Part shown: one piece after another, positions 1 to 12,000 of the stretch
How the letters are laid out: each line of letters begins with the position of its first letter
How positions within the stretch are numbered: the first letter of the stretch is position 1
Assembly: GCA_035582835.1 (NCBI GenBank)
Contig: JAYKAV010000489.1
Coordinates: 680,129-744,128, forward strand
Direction: 5' to 3'
DNA: 64,000 bases
Source of the DNA: Phoebastria nigripes
Taxonomy: Eukaryota; Chordata; Aves; Procellariiformes; Diomedeidae
Notes under the pieces: model-generated
What the model was told of the DNA's origin: nothing
The model's database searches: none
Seen by the model: the letters and a program-made list of their open reading frames with translations, nothing else
Made by a program: the position numbers and the translations under genes

Positions 1-393
1 CAGTTGGTCTTTGGCGGGGAGGAGTCTTTTGGAGAAACAGCTTCCTTTGTCCTTTACCCTGCAAAACTAAACTGAGTAATTGAAAACTTTCTCTGGGGTT
101 TGTCTGAAGTATTTAGTTAAAATTGAGACAAAATACTCTGCCATGGAGTTCCTCAAGCTCCTTTCTAATTTGTTTTATACATGAACTGTTGCTTTGAAAA
201 ATAGTCATCCAGAGATGTCAGTCTGGAATTGCTGAGAGAAAATGGCTCTGCTATTCTCCAGCCTTTCTTCCCCGTGAAAAGGGTAGAGGAGAGGAAGGTG
301 ATTCTTGTGACTGTGTCTGTTCTCAGCTTTTACCTGGCTGGGGAGGGAGCAGCATCTGTGTGCAAAACTTCTCTGGTCTCTCCTCTCTGACAG
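1..393 (+). other. RBM19: RBM19 intron, 3' part (runs off left edge)
   Basis: No exon could be placed here. The stretch ends in a pyrimidine-rich tract and the acceptor CTGACAG at 387-393. The preceding exon must end after the first base of a codon. Nothing else is recognised. Confidence 0.75.
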
Positions 394-662
394 CAAAGAA
401 AGGAGGGAAGAAGGCAGCTACCAGCAAAGACCTCTCGGATATGGATTACCTGAAATCTAAAGTGGTGAAGGATTCTTCCTCCTCATCCAGTACAGAGGAA
501 GAAACAGATAGTGAGGAGGTGGAAGAGGAAAGTGAGAGTGAGGAGGATTCAGGCATTGCAGAAACCATTGGCACCGACACAGATAAAAGGGGGAAGCCAA
601 AAGCCCAACAAACACAGCGAGAGACACCAGAGGAGAAGAAGAAAAAAGGATCCACACTAGAG
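394..662 (+). CDS. RBM19: RBM19 exon: acidic, serine-rich linker between RRM1 and RRM2
   Basis: The exon enters with two bases of a split codon and ends in phase 0 at GAG followed by GTATAG. It encodes 89 residues: a lysine-rich start, the family-typical SDMDYLKSK motif, then a run of six serines and a long Glu/Ser/Asp stretch, and a second lysine-rich end. The motif is shared with human RBM19 just before RRM2. The serine-acidic run has the form of casein kinase 2 targets, which is inference. The low-complexity part is poorly conserved in the family. Confidence 0.93.
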
Positions 663-2944
663 GTATAGCTGAATTAGACTTTTGTCTTATCTAAAGCAGG
701 AGCTTTATGGGATAGTATGTGTCTGTCAGTCACTCCAGGGATGAGCTGAAAGCTTGAAGTCTGCGGGACCCCTGGGTGCCAGCTTTCTTGGCTCACTGGG
801 CAGGAGCCATTAAAAAAGTTTGCTGGATCTCCTCTTAGTGCTGATTGAATTCCTGAAGATGGGGCTTCCAAACAAGTGCTGCTAGTGCCCATTTCAGAGG
901 CTTTTCTGTTTTTCCTGTGTCCGTGTCTGTCTGCAGGAATCGCTGTTCTGCAGAACTCAGTTTTTAGTGACTGGGTTTGACTATCCCAGCCAAACCTTGC
1001 TCATCTGGCACCTCCTGCCCAGGCTGNTGCAGTTGTGAGAATCTCTTGAAATTCTCTCCCACGCTTCAGCCTCCTGTTTGTTCGACAAGACCACCTTGTG
1101 CTGTGACTTTTGTTGTTTTTCACTCGGCTTCTTTTCTTTTTCTTTTTCCCATCCTTCTGTCCAGAACCAAGGCAGCTCAGTGGAAGCCAGCACACCATAC
1201 ACAGTGAAACTTCGTGGTGCCCCCTTGAACATCACTGAGGCAAGCTTTGTTACCGAGCTGGGAATGGAGGCTCAAGGGTATTCTCAGTGTGTAACTCGGT
1301 GCGATCTTTGCAGAGGCTTCTATCTTCACTTATGGAGCTGTTTTGAGGGTTGTATGGGCGGTCGGGGAAACTTTTGAACTGGTTTTGTGCAGAGATGTTG
1401 TATGTTGCACGTGGTGTTTTCTGTAGTGTATATAAAAAACCTAAGTCTGAAACCTGCTGCTTTCTGTATCTGAGAACTTATTTAAACAATTATAATTCTT
1501 TCTGCAGCAAAAGATTCGTGAATTCTTCTTGCCTCTGAAGCCAGTGGCAATCCGGATAGGAAGAAACACCCAGGGCAAAAATACAGGTAATGTCTATACG
1601 TGGAAGGGGGGTTGGATCTGTGAGTTAGAGGACCTCTCAATCACACCTCTGCTCTTTTCATCTGCAATTCCAAATCGCTGGCTCGTGTCCCAGTTCTTAC
1701 AGACCTTTCTATGACTTTGCAGCTCACCTGCCCTAGTTGCTGTCCGTAGGATGCCGTGGGCAGAGTAATGTTGGCTGTGCTCCCTTAGGAGTAGCAGCAG
1801 GAGCCTTTTCTTTGATCTGTCTCCGGAACTTTCCTAAACATCCCAAACCATGCCAAGGAAAGGCCTCTTCCTCTGGGATAGCTGCAGCAGCAGCCAGGGA
1901 CTTTGCTGACCTGTGCATATCTGCTGCAGAGCAGTCTTTAGCCAAGGTGGGCCTCCTGACTGGCTGCGGCTCCTGGAGGTACCCATCAGAGAGTGTGGAG
2001 CAGGTCCTCAGAGCTGGCTGGGAGCTTTGCTATATGCTGTTTCCTTTCATAGCCTAACAGTGGATGCACCTTTTATTTGCTCTTGGAGACACCTGTGAAA
2101 GCCTACATCAGCTGTTAAGTCAGGCTTCTTTGGTTTGCATGTAGAGAGTAAGCTTCCAAAAGGCAGCCTTCCAGTCTGCCATGGCCATTTTCAGGCTGGA
2201 TTGAAACTTTAATGGGAGCTGAATGCTTTATCTATAGGAATCTATATTAAAGAAAGCCCAATTCACCCTTAATTAGCCAATTAGTGGTGGTGTGTTCCCC
2301 ACATGATGCTCAGTTGAACCTTTCCTTCCTCCAAGGTTATATCTTTGTTGACTTGAAGAGTGAAGCAGAAGTGCAAAGGGCCTTGAAGCGAAAAAAAGAA
2401 TACATAGGTAAGGGCTGTTTGTTCCTTCTTGTTCTGGCTGATGTCGATAGCAGGGTGCTCAGCTGCTGAAGTGTTCACTGCAGAAGTATCTCCTGTTGTT
2501 TTAGTTTTTCCCAGGCAGATGGTGGGGGTGGTTTCCTCCGCTCAGCTGACACGGGATAAACCAGGTGCCATGTCAGGAGCAGCACAGAANTGGGGAGTGA
2601 CTGAGCTGTGTGTGTTGCTCTTTGGCCCTCACGTGCTTGAAGTGTATCTTGCTCTTCGTATAAAAATGATATTGTTTAAATCTGGTTGGGATAGTGCCAG
2701 GGGATTTGTACAAATGATTCTGTAAGCCTGTGTTTGAAACCTGTTATTGACTTACCCTTAGTGAAGCTACTAGAATTATATTTGCAAAAATCATATGCAG
2801 AATGGGAATATCTATGTGGAAGCCTGTGGACTAGATTGGCACAGGCAGAAAAGCTGGAGCTCTCTGAAGGGAAGGGAGACTGTGGAGTTGTCTAGCAAAT
2901 GTTATCCTGGTCTTTATGAAGACTGATCTCTTGCAGCCCCCACC

Positions 2945-3008
<64 letters not shown>

Positions 3009-6000
3009 CAGGCAGAGTTCTGCTCAAAGCTTGTGGAATTGTAATTGCTTGTGTCTCTGCTGTAAGCCCAGGCTCTTGGTGCATTGATATTGATTGCCCA
3101 CAGCCTTGGGAAGCAACTAATGTGCTTCTGTGTGTGTTTGTGGATTAGGTGGACGATGCATTGAGTTATTCCGATGTGGGAATACCCCAAAAGAAACTGT
3201 TACAGCAAAACCTGATAACCAGCCTTGGCAAAGAAGGAAGAGGGACGATGAGGAAGAAGAGGACTTGTCTGAATCAGGGAGACTCTTTGTCAGGAATCTT
3301 CCCTTTACTAGCACTGAGGAGGACTTGGAGAAGATCTTTTCCAAGTACGGTAAGTATTTGCTGGGGGACTGGGACTGGCAGGGCTACGTCTTTCCTTTGT
3401 GCACACAGAGGTTTTCTTGCTGGGTGTGAATGGACAAAGCTCTGTGTCCCACACCGCTCGGATATGGACCGACTCCCATCATCTTTATTGCCTGGTGTGG
3501 TAGTGTGTGGCTGCTTGGCTTTGAAACTGGTGCTGGCTCCGTGCCCCTTCACTCGAAGCGTGTGCTGCTGTGTGCATCTGCCCTCATCCCTCTCACTGCA
3601 TCTCTGATGCAACAGTAAAAGCTCTTGCCAGTCAGCGTAGGCTCTNAGTCCTAGTGGGATGAGGAGGAGGAGGAGACAACCAAAAGCACCTGCTGCATGA
3701 AATACTAATCACGCAGGAAATTTCTAGGTACTGTAGGTAAGAGCTGAATCTCTGAGATACACCACAAATTCATGTTCATGTTTGGCATGTTAGGTGGAAG
3801 CTTGAAGCTTCCCTTTTCTAACTCAAAGTTGAACAAATTTAAGGTTGTCTTGGCATTAGAGTGTCCTGGGGGGGAGGTCATGGAAATCTTTATTCCTGAC
3901 TGGAGGTAAATGCAGCTGCTCAGAGCTTGCCTGGTTTGTGTTGCGTGTCAGAGCCCTGTGAGCTGCCACACAGTGCACAACCGGACTTGGGGTGCTTTTG
4001 CTGGGCCTGCCTCATCAGTCTGCAGCCAGCAGCTCCTCACCCAGGCTGGTGGCTTGCTGCACACCCTCTGCAATATCCAGAGCTGCTCTGCCCTCCTTGG
4101 CTCCCCTCCTCCCCGGCTTTGGCCAGGAGGTGCCAGTTCAGAGCGTGTGATGGCTGTGCGAGGACATCTGTCACGGTAAAGCCTTGCCTTTTGCAGGACC
4201 CCTCTCGGAGATCCATTTCCCTATAGACAGACTGACCAAGAAACCCAAAGGATTTGCTTTCATCACCTATATGATTCCCGAGCACGCGGTGAAGGCCTAT
4301 GCAGAAATGGATGGGCAAGTGTTCCAGGTACGGTGACTGATGGTTTTCCTGTGCTGTTGGACTGCAGCTGGTGGGAATGTTTGTTAGTAACGTGGCCAAG
4401 TGTTTGCTTCTGTGCTTTGCTGAAAAGGTTGAGTTTCTTCTGCCTTGCTGTATGGGAATACAGTTGCTTTTGGTAGAGTAGCCTGGTTTGAACAGCCTTG
4501 CAGGTACCAAAATCTGAGCTAGAGGTGGCGAAGGAGATCTGAGTCTCAGTCTCCCACATTGTGTGGCTACTCTGACTTGCAGTCCTTTGGGAAGGAAGGT
4601 TCCCTCCTTCCACCTAGGCTGCTTGACTAGGAAAGGTGCCAGAAAATTTCCTCTGCTCTGCTTAATTCATGAACTTCTGTGGGTTATTTCAGAGCTGGTG
4701 GACCTCTTCTTCCTTTTTTCTAGGGTAGAATGATGCATCTTTTACCGTCCACAATCAAAAAGGAAAAAATCGAAGATGTAGATGCAGAAGAGTCTTCCTC
4801 CTACAAAAAGCAGAAAGAGGCCAAGGACAAAGCCAACAGTGCCAGGTACAGAGGTGTCTTGTAGCGGGGCAAGACGACACAACCTGCCAAATTCCCAAGT
4901 GGCGGGAATGCATGTGGGGCCTTTGCAGGGGCTGTATAGATTACCAAAGTCAATAAAGCATTTGGTGTGCAGCTTTCTGTTTCCTTTGTCTCTTACCTTC
5001 TTGATTCCTCTGTCCAAGTAGCTCTGGTAGTTCAGTGAGCAGCAGAAATTGAGAGAAACATGGTTTTCAATGGCTTTGTGTATGAGTTTATTTCTCTGAT
5101 GTCTAATAAAGGTTGGTCTGATGCTGTAATTCTTTAGGGTAGTGGTTTCAGATCAGTTGGCTCTTTCTCCTTTACTGGGCCACCTGTATTTATAAAACTT
5201 GTAGGAACTCTATCTTTCTGTGTGACAAATTAGTTTGAAAGTGGCTGATGCTTTCAAACTCAAAGGGAAAGGAATGCAACCTTACTCACACAGGCTTTGT
5301 GCTTTTAGGAAACTAGTTGAAAAAAACCTGTGTTCCTCTGAGCCGACATCCNAACTTCCAGCTGTAACTGCAGAACTGTGGCCAGTGACCTCTAGGGACG
5401 AAGAGCAAAGCTGCCTGCACTGCTGCCTTTCTGTTGCCTCTCCAGTCACGCCTGCCTCATCCTGACCCATCTCTAAGGATCTTCTACCCTTCTTTCCCTC
5501 TAGCTTTTCATCCTGGCTGCTAACGGTGGCATTCAAAGCTGTTTTTTTCCCAGGACCATTGGACAGAGAGACACCAGTGGAAGAAGGGACTGTGTGACCT
5601 GGCTCTTCTTTCTCTTTCCAGCTCTCACAACTGGAACACGTTGTTTGTGGGGACAAACGCCGTGGCTGATGCCATTGCTCAGAAATATAATGCTTCCAAA
5701 AGCCAAGTGCTGGATCATGTGAGTTGGGTTACTGATCAGCTGGGATGGGAGGTCATTTTCCTATCTGTTTCCTCGTGCCCAGGGCCTGCCTGGTCTTTTT
5801 TTGCAACAAAAGCCTCTGTGTATCCACGAACACCACACAGGCTGAGAGATCAGTGGTGCTGTAGCCTCTCTGTGGGATCTGAGCTTAACAATCCCTTTGT
5901 CACTGGAAGACAAAGTCACACTCCCAGCTCCCCTGCCCACTCTGCTTTTCTGTGACTGAATTTTGCATTTCTACATAACTAGTTGTTGGGAATTTGCACC

Positions 6001-9000
6001 CTAAAGCTCAGATCCTTCCTGGAAACTTCATTTTGCCTTGGGAAGCGTTCTGACTCCAACAGCAAAACTCCTAGCAGCTTCAGAGGAGCTGGAGCATTTT
6101 ACCTTCAATCTCTCTCTCAAATTCCCTCTGCATCTGCTTATGAGAGCTGCAGGAACAACAGGTGCCCAGCATCTTCCTGGATCAGGCTCTTTGCTTCCCT
6201 CTTTTGAGCTTTGTCACATTGTCAGCTGATGTTCTTGCCTGCAGGAGAGTAAAGACAGCGTGGCAGTGAGGGTCGCTCTGGGAGAAACCGAGCTGGTGCA
6301 GGAAATTCGCCGGTTCCTCATTGAAAACGGAGTCAGCCTGGATTCCTTCAGTCAGGTGAGATGTCCAGCTGAAGGCAGCAATGTGGACCTACCTCTTCTG
6401 TATGATGGCCTAGTCCTAGCGTCCTCAGCTCTCTTTGAAATTAGTAATTAAATCCTCAGCATCTTGCAGGACTGAACCCTTACCTGGGTTTGGAAATGTT
6501 CTGTCCATTTGAAAATGCAACTGCCCTTGGGATGGTTGAAATACCTAGTATGACGGCTTACGGTATGATGGTCAGCTTGCTGTAGGCAGAGAAGGAGTCC
6601 TGTGTCTATACCAGGGTGGATCTGGAGCTGAAACCTCCATACACGAGCATTTGTGGAACAGGGAGGTTGTACTGGGGTGTGGATCTTGTAGGAAGTGTTT
6701 TCTAAATGGCTGTTGGCCCTCTTGGATCCTGGAAAGGGGTGACATGGAGTGAGAGGGCACGGCATGTTGGATCTGAAATCTTCAGTTAGTAAGATACTGG
6801 GTTTTGCTTTTTTAAATCCGTCTCCCCTTTCTTCTCCCACCAAACGTGGCAGGCTGCTGGTGAGCGGAGTAAAACGGTGATTCTGGTAAAGAACCTCCCT
6901 GCCAGCACAAGCATAGCGGAGCTGGAGGATGTCTTCGGCAAACACGGCAGCCTGGGCCGGGTGCTGCTGCCAGAAGGAGGCATCACGGCCATTGTGGAGT
7001 TCCTGGAGCCAACTGAGGCCAAGCAGGCGTTCACCAAGCTGGCCTACTCCAAGGTGAGCATGGTGAGGGGCAGGCAGCTGCCTGGAGAGTGTGGATCTTG
7101 GCTAGTTGTGAAGCTGCAGAAAGGAGTGCTTGCTACAAATGTGAGGGGCAGAGGGCTTTTGAGGTGAGTGAGTTATCCCAGAGCCACTGCTGTTTATCTC
7201 TTGGGTTTAGGGAGATGCCCAGTGCATTCTTGTGCAGCAGTGGCTGAGTAGGACTCTCAGCCTGCAGAAGACAGCTGGAGGAGGGGGCTGTGACCATCTA
7301 GAAAAGCCTGGGTGGCCTGGAGAGGGTTTCTTTTACCTCTCACAATACAGGAGTATGGTACTGAAGCCTGGAGCTCCCCTTTGCCTAGCTGTGGCCTTGC
7401 TCCTTGCCCTCTGGTTGTCACGTGGTAGACCGTGGTCCTGTGTGAGGTTGGATACAGACTCTCTCCTTTGGTGAAAGAGTTGAGCCAGCCAAAAATGTTG
7501 CTCAGCTTTTCCACTGCTGTTTTCCGTAACAGAGTGTTTGAAGGGAAAATAAAGCTGAGAGCACTCTTCATGTGTCTCCTGTGTTCTCTTTACAGTTTCA
7601 TTCTGTGCCGTTGTATCTGGAATGGGCTCCAATGGGTGTCTTCTTCAGCCCAGCCCCTCAGAAAAAAACCCCTGAGGCTCCAGAGAAGGAGGGCAAAGCA
7701 AGGCCAGTACCTGGTAAGAGCTTTGACTTTGGGACAGAGGTATCTCTGGTTGTTTCTCCACTCCTTTACGTGTAAAGCGGCAATGCTGATATTCCTGATC
7801 CTTTGGGGATGGAACCAGCCTCAAAGTCCTCTGCATGGTCCTTAGGATCACCTGCTCCGTGGTGTATTATCATGGTAATGTTGATCATACCACACAAACG
7901 TTGTGCTCGTTCCTGTTGCTGCCCTCCTCGCCTCCTGGATGAGGCATGGGCAGTGAAGTGTGGCTTGTGGCGCACAGGTCCAGTTTGGACTGGGCTAACG
8001 TGAGCCCTGGGAAGAGATTTTTGGTCCAGTCTGGTCTTGGCAGCAGCCGTCGGGAGAGCAGTAGCTGTTCTCTGTAAGCTGGACCTGACCCCCTGAGCGT
8101 GTGTGCGGTTGTGTGCTGTGCAGGGACACTGTCCCTGCCCGTGGGCAGCCAAGTAAGCTGCAGCAACGGGAGTACTGGGCAGCAGTGGATGGAGAGGCTG
8201 CCTTGCCGGTGACAGGCTGTGGGTCCCTGTACATATTTTTCTGCTCTTGTGTCAAGCCCCACTGTATGCTTTGTCTGGGTGATTTCCCACTGCTCCCACT
8301 TGCAAGGACATGATCTTCCCTCCCTGAGTATACCCTCTTTTTCCCCATCCCAGGGGCTGTAAAAATAAAATCTTGCCTGTATATTTAAAACATTTCAAGA
8401 TCCTTTTAAAAAAGAAAAAGAGGAGGCTAGAGAAGTGTGGCTTTATGTAGGTTTGTTTTGCTAGAAGCTATTTCAGGACTCTGAGGTTTTGGGAGGGGGG
8501 AGAAAAGCTGATGACAAGCCTCTTCCCGGGCTGCCGTGCTGTGCCTGGATCACAGGGGAAGGCTGGAGCCAGGGGGAGGTGGGGGGCCACTTTATCTCCC
8601 AGTAACCGAGACCCTCACCTGCAGATAANGGGCTTTAAGCTCAGGAGCCCCTGGAAGGCTGCTCGGGGCTGATAATGGTCTTTGCTGCCAGCCTCTGGAT
8701 CTGGGAGAGGGAAGGGAGGGGATGNGCAGTGAACATCTCGCTCACAAAAGGGCTCTGGGCGGTGGCGCGTGGCCGTGTCGTATTGTGCCAGCCACAGACG
8801 GAGGCATCTCTTCATCCCGCCCCTGTCCCGCTGCATCTCTTCCCTCCTCTTTCCTCAAACAAGCCTCCTTCAAAGGCGATGTTTTTTTTTCTGTGCCTTG
8901 TTGGCAAATACCCCGCTGGCTGGAGCAAGGAGAGTCGGACCACCCAACCAAAAAGGCTTGGGCTGTGTGGTGCTGGGGGCAGGGAGGGCAGCCAGATGGA

Positions 9001-12000
9001 GCCACGTAGGGAAAGATAGCTCTTGGGATGGAGCTGNGGGGTCTCTGCACACCCCTGGCCCAGTGCAGGTTCTCCTCCTACAAAACGAGGGGGAAGTATG
9101 CCTAGAAAAATCTCCAAGGGGGGCATTAATGCCAAAGGGAGATGTGTAGTTTGCCCCTTCTGAGCACGGCATCAGATGTGCTGTAGGGGTTGAAGCTGCT
9201 CTAAAAGACAAGTGGTCTAGTGAGGAACGGAGTTGGTAAGTCAGCAGATGAGAGAGAGCGGGGGGGAGAGAGAGCGTGCTCGTGTGTATTCTCTGATGTC
9301 TAATAAGGGCCTAGTCCCACTGCAGTCTCTGCTTCAGTGCAGGCTCTAACAGGTCTCTCCTCTCCCCTGTCATGTGTGCTCAGTAGCTTTGAGGCCTCTT
9401 CGTTGCGTTAAGTACAGTAGAAATTATTAAGCCATTTTAGAAGTTGGGAGGAGAGGGAAATGGATGGATGGAAAGAGTCAAAATGCAGTTGGCAAAGCCT
9501 CCCTCCTTGCAGACTTGCCCATTGATCAGCTGTACGGTATCCAGGTTTCTGTTAACTTCCCAGCTGTGGACAAGCGCTCACAGCTCCATCCTGGGTCTTG
9601 GGTGCCCCAGAAGAAGCTGTTGTGCTGACTGCTGAATTGCAGCCTGACTACTTGGTTTTCTTTTTACAGATTTGTCTTTGTAGAATCCTGGAGCAAGATT
9701 TGTACAAAATAGCGTGCGTTGCTGTTGACCTGAGCAAGGTTTGTGGGTCACAGAGTATAAACCCATGGCTCTGGAAGTGTTAATGCTATAGTGAAGCCCT
9801 TTAAGACCACAGCCTCTGTGCTGGGTGCAGTTCTTCATTGCCCTTCAGTATGTGTTTGGGCTTAACAGACCATATTCCTTCACATACTGATGGGGATGTT
9901 ATTTCACATCCTGCGGATACTTATTGGCAAGAGATGAGGTTTCAGAGCAGTGCAGAAAGATGCTCAAGCAAGTTTGGGGCCCCTTGCTTAGTTCAGCAGG
10001 TGTCTGAGAGCTGGAGAAGCAGGTTTGTGGAGTTTCGACACTCAAAGAATAGGCAATATTGTAGTTTTCATGGGGACATGTTCATATACTGTGTGTTGAG
10101 CTTGCATCAGTCTATGTCCACCCACAAAGAGCCAATAGAGAAGTGGCCTGTTCCTGCTGGAGTAGTGACTTAGCTGGGGTAGTGGGCAAGCTCCTCCAAA
10201 ATTTGGCTTTGTTACATCTTACAAAGTTGGGCTTATTCTTTTTGTTTCAGTTGATGACACTGACACAGCTATAAAGGGCTCAGAGGAAACAGCAGCACAG
10301 GAAGAAGAAGAGGAAGAAGAAGAGGAGGAGGAAGAAGAAGAAAGCATTCCTGGGTGTACCTTGTTCATCAAAAATCTGAACTTTGCCACCACGGAAGACA
10401 CGCTGAAGGAGGTGAGCCATAAGCGGGGAGGGGGGACTGGGTTTTGCTTAGTGTGGTCTGCTCAGATGGAGCAGGAAGGGGTTGAGTGTGTGGTTGAGGG
10501 CCAGACTGAGATGCCTGATGGAGTAAAGCCCCTACTCCCAGCACGGGCTAGAAGAAAGGGCTCTACTCTGCTGCAGAAGGCAAGGGGCAAGCTGTTCTCC
10601 ACCTCTGTTGTGCTGAGGATAAAGTGTTTAAAGGGGTTAAATTGCAGTCAGTATGACCTAATGGGAGATGAGGGAGCACTGGATTGTACTGGGACTGGGA
10701 ACCTCTGCTTTGGGGTTTCAGGCGTCAATTAAGGCAAACGTATCTGAAACAGTTTTGATGGGGTTTAATTCCACCTCGGGACAGGTGGAGGCAGTAGGAA
10801 ATCTTTTAAGACTCCTCGTTTCCCATGCTTTCTGTAATGCTTCTCCTTGGGACAAACACTTGTGCAGCTGTGATGCAGCTTTGTGTGTTAAGGCAATAAA
10901 GAAATAAACGGCAGTTTCACTGAGATGTGCTTTTCATCTAAGCTTCTACCAACATTGAGCTGTCTCTGCTTTACCTCAGCAAAACACTTGGGAGAGATCG
11001 TAGCATTTCTAAAGCCATGTGGGATATTAATAGCAAAATAGGGAAAAGCAACTGGGAGTTCCTGTCTCTGCCACTTTTTGTAGCCATGTGAAAAGCCACG
11101 TTTCAAGGCCCAAAAATGTTGGCGCAATGTCAGTCCGTCCTGGACCTGTGCTCCTCCACCTTGGGACTGCGGTACTAGTAGGCACCCTGGTCCAGTTGGG
11201 TCTGGGGACAAATGTAAATGTTCAGAGGAGGACTGGGACTTGTCCACTCTTCTTTTTCTGCCTTCTGGCTGCAGTTTTATGAAGGAGTTGAATAGATGGC
11301 TTGTCACTGTAGGGCAGCCCCTGCCACCCTGCAGCCCCTCCTGCATGGCTTTGGAAGGGGCCGTATTCAAGGGGCATCACTGGAATCACCCACCACTAAG
11401 GTCCCCACCTGGGTGTGAGGGTGTCTTGTAATCCATAGTGTTCCTCCAGAGCCGTCCCAGATCTCTGTGCAGTTTCTGAGGAGTGGTGGAGGATTTCTGG
11501 GAACGTGCGTATTGATTTCTTTAAAAGTCTGCGCGTGTGTGGGTGTATATTTGTACAGAAATAATTTTATAAGACACAGCTGCACTGACTGCTTGCCAGG
11601 TGTGTGCTGGGNGAGGTGGGCCTGCGAGCATGTGCTCCTGGCTCTGGAAGAGGGCCACATTGTCACTCAAGTTAAGTTGTAAGCCTGTGACAAAGGGAAC
11701 CGAATCATGTGTCCAAATTCCTTGCAGACGTTCTCCAAAGTGGGAGCTGTGAAGAGCTGCACAATATCCAAGAAGAAAGACAAAGCAGGTACTCTAGATG
11801 TTGCTGTTCAATTCCTTCCCTCGGCTGGTTGCTGAGGGCTCAGGNGTGGCATTGGTTTAGCATTCATCTGGCTGAGCATTTGTGTTCTCATTGGCGAAAT
11901 CCTTAATATTTCTAGAAGTGTGCCTGTGGAAATGGCTGAAAGCAGCAACCAAAAATACCCTGGGGGTCAGTCTGGAAGGTTAAGCTCAATTGTGGGATTT

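Noticed and set aside
1249..1254. Alternative GT donor for the exon starting at 1165
   Set aside because: Poor donor context (TTT followed by GTTACC), and it would insert three residues not found in RBM19.
7714..10250. Extra exon in the acidic linker between RRM4 and RRM5
   Set aside because: No symmetric phase 1 open segment with good splice sites and acidic coding was found, and linker length already matches human.
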